Shown one piece after another: positions 25,015 through 32,483 of a stretch of 64,000 nt of DNA (positions within the stretch are counted from its first letter, which is position 1; every line of letters begins with the position of its first letter). Position numbers and translations under genes: made by a program. The stretch comes from Allokutzneria sp. A3M-2-11 16 (lineage in GTDB: Bacteria; Actinomycetota; Actinomycetes; Mycobacteriales; Pseudonocardiaceae): positions 1,674,001-1,738,000 of the forward strand of contig NZ_JANAVO010000001.1 in assembly GCF_024213555.1 (NCBI RefSeq), given 5' to 3'. The notes beneath the pieces were generated by a model, which saw nothing but the letters and a program-made list of their open reading frames with translations, was not told the DNA's origin and searched no databases.

Positions 25015-25511
25015 GTGGCATCACCCGGAACGACCTCGGCGGCCTCACCGATGCGCCGGGCCAGCTCGTCGGCGTCGGCTGCCGCGAGCCCGGCGATCTT
25101 CACGTCGCCGTGGGTCGAAGCCGTCGTCACCACGACGGTGGCCAGGCCGAACGAGCGCTGGATCGGCCCCTGGGTGGTGTCGACGGTCTGCACTCGGGAC
25201 AACGGCGTCACGCGGTGCTTCTGCCAGAACCACCCGGACGCGGCGTAGACGGCCTTCGAGCCCAGCTCCCACGCGTGCACGCGGTACCGCCACGGCGGCA
25301 TGACCAGGGCGTACAGCAGCGCGGGCAGCACGAGCACCGCGACGAGCAGCGGGCCGAGCCACACCAGTGCCTTCGGGAAGAACAGCAGGGACAACACGAA
25401 CATCGTCAACGCGACCAGCAGCATCGGCCCCGCGAGCGACACCCACGCCTGCGCGCTCCACCAGCGGCGGGCGCGCGGATCGACTCGGTTGACCGGCGGT
25501 CTCAGGTTCAC
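25011..25511 (-). CDS. Bacterial PH-domain membrane protein, YdbS type
   Basis: A 166-residue protein with two transmembrane helices (about 24-44 and 51-71) followed by one bPH_2 domain (WRYRVHAWELGSKAVYAASG, VTPLSRVQTVDTTQGPIQRS and a VVVTTASTHGDVKIAGLA strand pair). It is the first gene of a two-gene operon with the YdbT-like protein; the GTGA overlap couples them. GTG at 25511 has GGGGGAG upstream. The 78-base gap to the divergent TetR gene carries repeated AAGTC boxes. Its function is not established in any well-studied organism. Confidence 0.85.
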   Translation of the reverse strand: MNLRPPVNRVDPRARRWWSAQAWVSLAGPMLLVALTMFVLSLLFFPKALVWLGPLLVAVLVLPALLYALVMPPWRYRVHAWELGSKAVYAASGWFWQKHRVTPLSRVQTVDTTQGPIQRSFGLATVVVTTASTHGDVKIAGLAAADADELARRIGEAAEVVPGDAT

Positions 25512-25531
25512 GGCGGACTCCCCCTCGTTTC

Positions 25532-25573
25532 AAGTCGACCGTATTAAGTCAGCTGTAATAAGTCAAACGACTT
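25532..25573. promoter_or_regulatory. AAGTC boxes in the PH-protein/TetR divergent promoter
   Basis: AAGTC occurs at 25532, 25546 and 25560 (period 14), and the last faces a GACTT at 25569 to form AAGTC-AAAC-GACTT. TATTA and TAATA also flank 25542-25560. The block is A+T-rich and sits between divergent starts at 25511 and 25590, so it is a candidate TetR operator serving both genes. Confidence 0.55.
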
Positions 25574-25589
25574 GCTATAGGCTGACCCG

Positions 25590-26204
25590 GTGCCGAAGCA
25601 GGTGGACCACGAGGAGCGGCGCGCGGCGATCGTCAGCGCGCTCTGGAAGCTGGCCGGGGAGCGGGGCCTGGACCGGGTGAGCCTGCGGGACACCGCGCGC
25701 GCGGCCGGGATGTCGCTCGGGCAGCTCCAGCACTACTTCGCCACCCGCGAGGACATGCTGGTCTCCGCCATGGACTTCATCAGTGAGCGGGTCACCGAGC
25801 GGGTCACCGCCAGGGTCGCGGCGCTGGACGAGCGGACGCCGGAGGCGATCCTGCGGATGTGCGTCGCCGAGATGCTGCCGCTGGACGACCGCAAGCGGCA
25901 GGGCAGCCGGATCAACATCAGCTTCTACGTCGAGGCGCTGGACAACGAACGGCTGCTCGCGCACTCGCGCCAGGGCTCAACGAAACTGCTGGACTTCTTC
26001 GAGCACCAGCTGCGCGAGGCGCGGGACCGCCGCGAGATCCCGGCAGACCGGGACCCGCGGCGGGAGGGCATGCTCATCATGAGCGTGGTCGACGGCCTGA
26101 CCAGCTACTACCACCTGGGCCTGCACACCGCCGAGGAAGCGTTGGCGATGGCGACGCACCACCTGGACACCCTGTTCGGCGCCGCACACGAAACGAAACG
26201 TTAG
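25590..26204 (+). CDS. TetR-family transcriptional regulator
   Basis: A 204-residue TetR-type repressor. The N-terminal helix-turn-helix covers about residues 12-52: AALWKLAGERGLDRVSLRDT is approximated by IVSALWKLAGERGLDRVSLR, then DTARAAGMSLGQLQHYFATRE. The C-terminal domain is all helical and includes MSVVDGLTSYYHLGLH, as in TetR_C_6-like members. GTG at 25590 gives MPKQVDHEERR. It is divergent from the YdbS-YdbT pair, with repeated boxes between them, so it probably controls both itself and that operon. Its stop overlaps the convergent XRE gene by 4 bases. The ligand is unknown. Confidence 0.9.
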   Translation: MPKQVDHEERRAAIVSALWKLAGERGLDRVSLRDTARAAGMSLGQLQHYFATREDMLVSAMDFISERVTERVTARVAALDERTPEAILRMCVAEMLPLDDRKRQGSRINISFYVEALDNERLLAHSRQGSTKLLDFFEHQLREARDRREIPADRDPRREGMLIMSVVDGLTSYYHLGLHTAEEALAMATHHLDTLFGAAHETKR

Positions 26205-26443
26205 TCGGCGCCGATGCGGGGGAACGGGGCGAGCGAGAAGACGACCTCCAGCGGCACCTCGAAGTGCTCGGCGATCCGCAGCGCCAGGTGCAGGCTGGGG
26301 CTGTACTCGCCGCGCTCCAGGTAGCCGACCGTCTGGTAGTGCACGCCGAGCGCCTCGGCGAGCTGGCGGCGCGAGATGCCCCGTTCCGCGCGGAGCATCG
26401 CGATGCGGTTGTGGATCGTCTCCGACCCCGTGCCCTCACCCAA
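26201..26443 (-). CDS. Small XRE-family regulator
   Basis: A short Cro/C1-type regulator, nearly all helix-turn-helix: IHNRIAMLRAERGISRRQLA, EALGVHYQTVGYLERGEYSP and SLHLALRIAEHFEVPLEVVF. The start is doubtful. TTG at 26443 includes the full first helix and overlaps the end of the permease gene by 8 bases; ATG at 26398 would cut the first helix. It is the last gene of the ABC exporter operon, an arrangement common for this YozG/YgzD-like subfamily, and probably regulates it. Its stop overlaps the convergent TetR gene. Confidence 0.8.
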   Translation of the reverse strand: MGEGTGSETIHNRIAMLRAERGISRRQLAEALGVHYQTVGYLERGEYSPSLHLALRIAEHFEVPLEVVFSLAPFPRIGAD

Positions 26444-27284
26444 TGGACTGCATCGCCTTCCTCTTCCTGGCCTCAACGGACGAGCCGGACTCGCGCCTGG
26501 CCATCCGGCGCAGCACGATCGGCGCGAGCAGGAGCCCGACCACCGCCCAGGCGCCGAGCACGCCGAAAGTCTCCAGGTGCCGCCAGGACTGGCCGACCTC
26601 CACCCCGGCCATCCCCTCGGGCAGCAGTGCCGAGCGGGTGCCCAGCCCGAGCCAGTAGACCGGGAAGACCTGGGCGAGGCCCTGCATCCACTCCGGCATC
26701 TGGGACAGCGGGTAGAAGATGCCGGACGAGCCCGCGACGGCCATCACCGGGAGCATCACCACGCCGACGCTGCGCGAGTTGCTGACCAGCGAACCGAGGA
26801 TCGCGCCAACCGGCAGCGTCGCCAGCAGCCCGAGCGCGACCACCCAGACCAGGGTGAGTCCGGAGCCCGCTCCGCTGATCCCGACCCCGTCGAGCAGCAC
26901 CGTGGCCGCGCCCAGCTGGACGGTCACGGAGATGACCGTCGTCCCGGAGATCAGCACGGTCTTGCCGACCAGGTAGCCGACCATGCCGTTGGGCGTGGAC
27001 TTGGCCCGCAGCAGCGTTCCGTCCTCGCGCTCCACGGTCAGCAGCTGCGCCAGGTTGACCAGACCGGTGACCGCGATGCTCATGCCGACGATGCTGGGCA
27101 GCATCAACTCGCCGACCGAGAACGTGCCCGCGATCTTGGCGTCGCGGACGAAGAACAGGACCACCGTGAAGACCACGACGGGGAAGAAGTAGCCCAGCAG
27201 GTCCTGCGGGGTCGTCAGGCTCTGCCGGAGCTCGATGCCGCCCCTGCGCAGCCCGAGCCGCACGGCGTTCCAGGTCGGGTTCAT
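26436..27284 (-). CDS. ABC-2 type transporter permease
   Basis: A 282-residue membrane protein with six predicted helices in the ABC-2 pattern. The cytoplasmic N-terminus is followed by LLGYFFPVVVFTVVLFFV, a conserved VEREDGTLLRAKSTPNGMVG loop, and then four helices including IFYPLSQMPEWMQGLAQVFP, a typical ABC-2 signature. It pairs with the ATP-binding gene just upstream (4-base overlap). Such pairs export antibiotics, peptides or lipids. With the ATPase frameshifted (see below), function of the pair is in doubt. ATG at 27284 begins MNPTWNAV. Confidence 0.9.
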   Translation of the reverse strand: MNPTWNAVRLGLRRGGIELRQSLTTPQDLLGYFFPVVVFTVVLFFVRDAKIAGTFSVGELMLPSIVGMSIAVTGLVNLAQLLTVEREDGTLLRAKSTPNGMVGYLVGKTVLISGTTVISVTVQLGAATVLLDGVGISGAGSGLTLVWVVALGLLATLPVGAILGSLVSNSRSVGVVMLPVMAVAGSSGIFYPLSQMPEWMQGLAQVFPVYWLGLGTRSALLPEGMAGVEVGQSWRHLETFGVLGAWAVVGLLLAPIVLRRMARRESGSSVEARKRKAMQSIG

Positions 27285-28205
27285 CGCGCTCCCTCCACGA
27301 ACTGACTGGCGGCGGCCACGACGCCACCGGATTCGGCTTCCCTGACCAGGGCCATGTAGGTGTCCTCCAGCGTGGCGCGGCGGACCTCCAGGTCGGCGAC
27401 GTCGTCACCGTGCTGGGCGAAGAGGTCGCGGACGAAGGGCGTCGACTCCGTGGTGGAGTGCACGAAACGCTGCCCGCGGACGGTCCAGCGGACCTCGGCC
27501 GAGGTCGCCATCCGCGCGGCGAGCGCGTCGGCGGAGCCGTTGGCGATGATCTGCCCGCCCGCCAGGATCACGATGCGGTCGGCCAGTTTCTCGGCCTCGT
27601 CCAGGTCGTGCGTGGTGAGCAGGACGGTCGTCTCGTCATCGGCGATCCGGTGCACCAGGTCGTGGAACTCGCGTCGGGCGGCCGGGTCGAAACCGACCGT
27701 CGGCTCGTCGAGGAACAGCAGGTCCGGGCGCCCCACCATGCCGATCGCCACGTCCAGCCTGCGGCGCTGGCCACCGGAGAGCTTGGAGATCCGCGTGTTC
27801 GCCTGCGGACCGAGCCCCCACCGACTCGATCAGCTCTTCACCGCGCCACGGCGCCCGCTTCCGCTCCTCGGCGTACGGGAGGTAGTAGTCGCCCAGATGC
27901 GCGAGCAGCTCGCGGACGCGCCACTTCGCGTGGTCCCGCCAGGATTGGAGAACGACGCCGAGCCCGGCCCGCCACCGCTCGTCGCCGTGCGCCGGATCGA
28001 CGCCCAGCACCGAGACCTCGCCGTCGGAGCGCATCCGGAAGCCTTCGAGGATCTCGATCGTGGTGGTCTTGCCCGCCCCGTTGGGCCCGAGCAGCGCCAG
28101 CACCTCGCCGCGCTGCGCCTGGAGGTCGATCCCGCGCAGCACGTCGTTCGTCCCGTACCTCATCCACAGGTCCCGGACCTCGATCACGGTTCCCCAACCC
28201 GTCAT
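27281..28205 (-). pseudogene. ABC transporter ATP-binding protein, single-base frameshift
   Basis: The coding sequence is complete except for one extra base. From ATG at 28205 the frame gives VIEVRDLWMRYG, the Walker A GPNGAGKT (40-47) and EELIESVG (about 123-130). Then five C residues at 27815-27819, where four are expected, shift the frame. In the next frame the protein continues LGPQANTRISKLSGGQRRR, DLLFLDEPTVGFDP (Walker B), LTTHDLDEA and a normal C-terminus to 27281. Removing one base gives exactly 307 residues. This is either a sequencing error in a homopolymer, a recent mutation or phase variation. It partners the ABC-2 permease downstream and would energise drug or peptide export. Confidence 0.88.
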
Positions 28206-28240
28206 GAACCTCCCCCTTCTTGTCGAACTACTGCTAGCGA

Positions 28241-28260
28241 ATGTAGCAAATGTACTACAT
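28241..28260. promoter_or_regulatory. Inverted repeat in the ABC/epimerase intergenic region
   Basis: ATGTAG (28241-28246) and CTACAT (28255-28260) are exact complements separated by eight bases, 36-55 bases before the ABC ATPase start and 40-59 before the epimerase start. GTAG-N8-CTAC spacing suits a GntR or similar dimer, but the XRE protein of the operon is also a candidate. An A+T-rich stretch surrounds it. Confidence 0.5.
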
Positions 28261-28299
28261 CCGACGGCAAAATCGGGGCGGCCGTGTTCGGATGGGGCC

Positions 28300-29259
28300 A
28301 TGCGAGTGGTCGTACTCGGCGGGACCGAGTTCATCGGCAGGCGCATCGTCGAGGAGCTGGTCGCTCGCGGCGACGACGTCCTCGTCGTGCACCGGGGCCG
28401 GACCGAGCCGCGGAACTGGGTCGCCTGCGAGCACCTGCACGCCGACCGGGCGGACTTCGGCACGGTCGCGGCGGACGTGCGCGCGTTCCGGCCGGACGCG
28501 GTGATCGACACCATCGCGCTGAGCCGGGGCGACGTGGACGCGGTGCTGCCGCACCTACCCGACGCGCAGCTCGTCGTGCTGTCCAGCATGGACGTGTACC
28601 GCGCGTTCGAGCTGTTCAAAGCCGGGGCGAGCGGGGAGCCGACGCCGCTGCGCGAGGAGAGCGCGCTGCGCGTCGGCCGCTTTCCCTACCGGGGCCAGGG
28701 CCTCGGCCTCGACGACTACGACAAGCTCGACGTCGAGCCCGCCTACCTGGAACGCGGCGGGGCGGTGCTCCGGCTGGCCGTGGTCTACGGGGAGCACGAT
28801 CCGCAGCACCGGGAGGAGTTCGTCCTGCGGCGGGTCCGGGCGCAGCGCGAGCGGATCCCCATCGGGCCCGGCAACTGGCTGTGGACCCGCTGCTACGTCG
28901 GAGAGGTCGCCAGGGCCGTGCTCGCCGCACTCGGGAACGCCCGCGCGCAGGGCGAGATCTTCAACATCGGTGAGCAGCACACGCACGACTTCGGCACCTG
29001 GACCAGGCAGATCCTGGCCGCTGCCGGGCACGAGGCGGAACTCGTCGAGGTGCCCGGCGACCTGGTCCCCGCCGACCTGGTGTTCACCAAGGCGCACGCG
29101 CAGCACCTGCTCTTCGACAGCTCGAAGGCGCACGACCTGCTCGGGTGGCGACCCGCACCGGTGGAGTTCGGCATCGAGCGGTCGGTGCGCTGGCACCTGG
29201 AGAACCCGCCCGTCGAGCCCGGCGCCGACTTCGGCGAGGACGACCGGGCGCTGGCCTAG
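28300..29259 (+). CDS. NAD-dependent epimerase/dehydratase-like protein
   Basis: A 319-residue extended short-chain dehydrogenase/reductase. The Rossmann glycine motif VVLGGTEFIGRR (4-15) binds NAD(P), and DDYDKLDVEPAYL contains the Y-x-x-x-D/K region, here YDKLD, which differs from the canonical YxxxK. Further conserved segments are LRLAVVYGEHDPQHREEF and IFNIGEQHTHDF. The atypical catalytic segment suggests a sugar-nucleotide or NADP-binding role with altered chemistry. ATG at 28300 follows GGATGGGG. It is divergent from the ABC operon and followed by a hairpin, so it is probably monocistronic. Confidence 0.8.
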   Translation: MRVVVLGGTEFIGRRIVEELVARGDDVLVVHRGRTEPRNWVACEHLHADRADFGTVAADVRAFRPDAVIDTIALSRGDVDAVLPHLPDAQLVVLSSMDVYRAFELFKAGASGEPTPLREESALRVGRFPYRGQGLGLDDYDKLDVEPAYLERGGAVLRLAVVYGEHDPQHREEFVLRRVRAQRERIPIGPGNWLWTRCYVGEVARAVLAALGNARAQGEIFNIGEQHTHDFGTWTRQILAAAGHEAELVEVPGDLVPADLVFTKAHAQHLLFDSSKAHDLLGWRPAPVEFGIERSVRWHLENPPVEPGADFGEDDRALA

Positions 29260-29277
29260 CGCCTGCGGATATGGGAA

Positions 29278-29322
29278 ACCCCGCGGTGCTGCCAGGTCGG
29301 GGGTCCGACAGCATCGCGGGGT
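29278..29322 (+). terminator. Hairpin after the epimerase-like gene
   Basis: ACCCCGCGGTGCTG (29278-29291) and a complement with one mismatch (29309-29322) form a 14-base stem with a 17-base loop, 18 bases after the stop. There is no T run. It could terminate on either strand. Confidence 0.6.
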
Positions 29323-29435
29323 CATAGTGGTCATCGCTGGTGCGACCGACCTTGTTACACCCTACAGCCTATGTGATGCGGGTCACGTTTGGTGACCGGG
29401 TGAGACACGTGACGACGACAGATGAAACAGATGAA

Positions 29436-29472
29436 AGCGCCCCTGGGCGGCGGGAGGCCGCCCAGGGGCGCT
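29436..29472 (-). terminator. Terminator of the 48-residue conserved small gene
   Basis: A perfect 16-base stem (AGCGCCCCTGGGCGGC at 29436-29451, complement 29457-29472) with a 5-base loop. Read on the minus strand it is followed by TTTCATCTGTTT, which fits termination after the small gene at 29555-29701. The rest of 29323-29554 shows no gene. Confidence 0.8.
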
Positions 29473-29554
29473 GGTAACTCCGTTGGGCAGGACGGCGGGA
29501 GGGCCGCTCGAGCCGGCGGTCGAGGTCGCCGGCGAACGTCCGCCGTCCCCGGCC

Positions 29555-29701
29555 TCAGCGGAGGGTAGTCACCTGCTGGCTGGCAATGACCATGAGCTCG
29601 TGACGCAGGGCCGGGGTGGCCGCGCCGTCGATCGCGCGGTTCACGGCACGGCGAGTCCGGTTGTCGGCACGACGAGCACGCATCTTCGCGACGAGGTTCA
29701 T
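29555..29701 (-). CDS. Small basic protein, conserved in actinomycetes
   Basis: A 48-residue (or 52-residue) basic helical protein: MNLVAKMRARRADNRTRRAV, then NRAIDGAATPALRHELMVIA. This reads like a short actinobacterial family I have met repeatedly with no assigned function (Arg-rich helix, then AIDGAATPA and a hydrophobic helix). The ATG at 29701 lies 12 bases after AAGGGG; ATG at 29713 directly abuts that site and is an alternative. It stands alone, followed by a strong terminator, suggesting separate and perhaps high expression. Nucleic-acid or membrane contact is possible; no function is known. Confidence 0.65.
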   Translation of the reverse strand: MNLVAKMRARRADNRTRRAVNRAIDGAATPALRHELMVIASQQVTTLR

Positions 29702-29864
29702 CTGAGTTCGCATCCCCTTGGAAGTCTGTGTCGGAGTGACAAGACAAGTATGCACCAGATACCCCGGTTGTGCACCCGATTGTCCGGTGAGATGCCTCAC
29801 CAGCCGGACAAGTAACGGCGTGTTCCCGGTTACGGCCGGATGTTTGCCAGAGAAACGGGAAGCA

Positions 29865-30371
29865 TCAGAGGTGCCGCCGGTAGCGCACGAAGCTCGGGCA
29901 GTCGGCCCGCCGCGCCATCTCGTCCAGCCACCAGCCGCGCGCGGCGAAGAAGGACCGCGCCCTGGCGTTGTGCTCCCAGACCCACAGGGTGAGGTAGCCG
30001 AAGGAGACCCGGAGCCTGCTCACCGCCGCGCGCAGCAGCTCCCCGCCGACGCCCCGGCGCCAGCTCGGCGGGGCAACGTAGAGCGAGTACAGCTCGCCGA
30101 CCCCGGCCGGATCGGCGTCCGGGTCGTGGCTCGGGCCCGCCGCGGTGAACCCGACCAGCCTGCCGTCCAGCTCGGCGCACAGCAGGGCCTGGTCCGGCGA
30201 GTAGAGGAACCCCTCGATCACGTCCCGGCGCCGCGCGGCCTGTTCGGGGTCGACCAGCACCCGCTCGTCGACGTGGCCGCGGTAGTAGGAGGCGCGGGCC
30301 CTGGTGTGGATCTCCGAGAGGTCGTCGAGGTCAGCGAGATCGGCAGCCCGGATCCGCAGGTCTTCGCTCAT
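29865..30371 (-). CDS. GNAT-family N-acetyltransferase
   Basis: A 168-residue acetyltransferase with GNAT motifs: LRIRAADLADLDDLSEIHTR at the N-terminus, GELYSLYVAPPSWRRGVGGE with the acetyl-CoA-binding R-R-G-V-G-G loop, and FFAARGWWLDEMARRADCPS in the last part. ATG at 30371 starts MSEDLR. The intergenic region to the divergent SIMPL gene is about 120 bases. It is not clearly linked to an operon. The acceptor is unknown. Confidence 0.87.
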   Translation of the reverse strand: MSEDLRIRAADLADLDDLSEIHTRARASYYRGHVDERVLVDPEQAARRRDVIEGFLYSPDQALLCAELDGRLVGFTAAGPSHDPDADPAGVGELYSLYVAPPSWRRGVGGELLRAAVSRLRVSFGYLTLWVWEHNARARSFFAARGWWLDEMARRADCPSFVRYRRHL

Positions 30372-30490
30372 GCAGTGGAGGACGCGCGAGCGGACTCCCG
30401 GTGGCCCGCAAGCGATTTCTCGCACAGTTGCGGTCAAACCCTCAAGTTCCCTCGTTGCGGATGCGGCCATTCGCGGGGAGTGTGGGTGGC

Positions 30491-31105
30491 GTGGCTGAAG
30501 TAGTGACCAAAGGGACCGGAGAAGTCGAACGCATCGCCGACCGCGCGCAGCTGTGGGTCTCCTACAGCGCGAACGGGGCCGATCGCACCGCTGCGGTGAA
30601 CGAGCTGACCTCGCGGATCTCGCGGGTCGAGCCGTTGCTGGACCGCGAGGGCGTCGAGGTCCGTTCACGGCGGCTTTCGGTGCACACCAACTGGGAGAAC
30701 GGGCATCGGGTCGGCTCCGGGGCGGAGCAGTACTACTCGGTGCGGGTCACCGACCGGGAACAGCTGGACGAGCTGCTCGGCGCGCTGATCGCGGCGGAGC
30801 CCGCGTGGCTCAACGGACCGGACTGGGAGTTGTCGGACCGGTCCGAGGCCGTCGCCGACGCCCAGCACCACGCGGTCGAGGACGCGCGGCGCCGGGCGCA
30901 GGGCTACGCGGCGGCGCTGGGCGTGCGGCTCGGCCCACTGCTGCGGATCACCGACGGGGACGAGTCGCACGGTGGCGGCGTCGAGCGGATGGCTTACGCG
31001 GCGACCGCGGCGTCCTACGCGCCGGACACGCGTGAGCTGAAGCTGGAACCGCAGCCGGTGACCGTCTCCGTCCGCTGCACCACCACCTGGGTGCTGCTGG
31101 AGTGA
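30491..31105 (+). CDS. SIMPL (DUF541) domain protein
   Basis: A 204-residue protein consisting of a single SIMPL domain: VTKGTGEVERIADRAQLWVS at the N-terminus, ELTSRISRVEPLLDREGVEV in the middle and a C-terminal pair of beta strands ending CTTTWVLLE. SIMPL proteins have been linked to kinase-associated signalling or oxidative stress but are poorly understood; most are exported, whereas this one has no signal peptide. GTG at 30491 follows GGAG by ten bases; other GTG codons lie close by. It abuts the convergent fadA2 gene with no spacer. Confidence 0.78.
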   Translation: MAEVVTKGTGEVERIADRAQLWVSYSANGADRTAAVNELTSRISRVEPLLDREGVEVRSRRLSVHTNWENGHRVGSGAEQYYSVRVTDREQLDELLGALIAAEPAWLNGPDWELSDRSEAVADAQHHAVEDARRRAQGYAAALGVRLGPLLRITDGDESHGGGVERMAYAATAASYAPDTRELKLEPQPVTVSVRCTTTWVLLE

Positions 31106-32401
31106 TCAGCGTTCCAGGATCGCCGTGACGCCCTGACCGCCCGCTGCGCAGATGGAGATCAGACCGCGGCCGGACCCCTTCTCCGCCAGCAGTTTCGCCA
31201 GGGTGGCCACGATCCGCCCGCCGGTGGCGGCGAAGGGGTGGCCCGCGGCCAGCGAGGAGCCGTTGACGTTCAGCTTGGCCCGGTCGATCCGGCCGAGCGG
31301 GGCGTCGAGGCCGAGCTTCTCCTTGCAGTAGCCCGGGTCCTCCCACGCCTTGAGGGTGGACAGGACCTGCGACGCGAACGCCTCGTGGATCTCGTAGAAG
31401 TCGAAGTCGCCGAGGTCGAGCCCGGCCCGCGCGAGCATCCTGGGCACGGCGTAGGTCGGCGCCATCAGCAGGCCCTCGCCGCCGTGCACGAAGTCCACCG
31501 CCGCCGTCTCGCAGTGGGTGAAGTGCGCCAGCACCGGCAGCCGGTGCCGCTCGGCCCATTCCTCGCTGGCCAGCAGCACGGTGGAAGCTCCGTCGGAAAG
31601 CGGCGTGGAGTTTCCGGCCGTCATCGTCGCGGAATCGCGGAACTCCTTGGACTTCGTGCCGAACACCGGCTTCAGCTTGGCGAGTTTGTCCACTGTGGAG
31701 TCAGGGCGCAGGTTCTGGTCGCGGGTCAGGCCGAGGAACGGCGTCAGCAGGTCGTCGAAGAACCCGCACTCGTAGGCGACGGCCAGCTTGCGGTGGCTGG
31801 CAGCGGCCAGCTCGTCCTGCTCCTGCCGCTCGATCTCCCACTCCTTGGCGGTGATCGCCGCGTGCTCGCCCATGGACAGGCCGGTGCGCGGTTCACCGTT
31901 GCGCGGGAGGTCAGGGACGACGTGGCTCGGCCGCAGCTTCGGCAGCAGCTTCAGCCGGGCGCCGATGCCCTTGGCGGAGTTGAACTTCAGCAACAGCCTG
32001 CGCAGGTCCTCGTTCACCCCGATCGGCGCGTCGCTGGTGGTGTCGACCCCACCGGCGATCCCGGCGTCGATCTGGCCGAGCGCGATCTTGTTGGCGACCA
32101 GGATGACGGCCTCGAGGCCGGTGCCGCACGCCTGCTGGACGTCGTAGGCCGGGGTCTGCGGGGAGAGCCTGCTGCCGAGCACGCTCTCCCTGGTCAGGTT
32201 GAAGTCCCGGCTGTGCTTGAGCACGGCGCCCGCGACCACCTCGCCGAGCCGCTCGCCCTGCAACCCGAACCGCCCGACCAGACCGTCCAGCGCGGCGGTG
32301 AGCATGTCCTGGTTCGATGCGGATGCGTAGGGGCCGTTGGATCTCGCGAACGGGATCCGGTTTCCCCCGATGATCGCGACGCGGCGTGTGGTCTCGGCCA
32401 T
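31106..32401 (-). CDS. fadA2: Acetyl-CoA acyltransferase (thiolase), FadA2 type
   Basis: A 431-residue thiolase that cleaves 3-ketoacyl-CoA with CoA, or condenses acetyl-CoA units. The nucleophilic cysteine lies in QQACGTG (C92), the GHPFAATGGR segment carries the catalytic histidine, and the general-base cysteine is in ICAAGGQG near residue 418. The sequence matches mycobacterial FadA2 closely in many stretches (GGNRIPFARS, SNQDMLTAAL, LSMGEHAAITAKEW). It diverges from fabG4-htdX, and two operator copies lie between them, so the four lipid genes are probably co-controlled with fadE5. ATG at 32401 follows AGGGG. Confidence 0.93.
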   Translation of the reverse strand: MAETTRRVAIIGGNRIPFARSNGPYASASNQDMLTAALDGLVGRFGLQGERLGEVVAGAVLKHSRDFNLTRESVLGSRLSPQTPAYDVQQACGTGLEAVILVANKIALGQIDAGIAGGVDTTSDAPIGVNEDLRRLLLKFNSAKGIGARLKLLPKLRPSHVVPDLPRNGEPRTGLSMGEHAAITAKEWEIERQEQDELAAASHRKLAVAYECGFFDDLLTPFLGLTRDQNLRPDSTVDKLAKLKPVFGTKSKEFRDSATMTAGNSTPLSDGASTVLLASEEWAERHRLPVLAHFTHCETAAVDFVHGGEGLLMAPTYAVPRMLARAGLDLGDFDFYEIHEAFASQVLSTLKAWEDPGYCKEKLGLDAPLGRIDRAKLNVNGSSLAAGHPFAATGGRIVATLAKLLAEKGSGRGLISICAAGGQGVTAILER

Positions 32402-32443
32402 GTGCCCCTCCAGCGGTTACGGGGATACCCTTTCGAGCATAAC

Positions 32444-32473
32444 CTACCGATGAGTAGTCTTACTGATGAGTAG
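32444..32473. promoter_or_regulatory. Two YTAC-N6-GTAR operators in the fadA2/fabG4 promoter
   Basis: CTACCGATGAGTAG (32444-32457) and TTACTGATGAGTAG (32460-32473), period 16, lie between the divergent fadA2 (start 32401) and fabG4 (start 32484). The second ends within the fabG4 ribosome-site region. The pattern equals the pair upstream of fadE5 at 1687-1724. A single TetR-type regulator of both loci is inferred. Confidence 0.65.
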
Positions 32474-32483
32474 GGAGCCTCAC

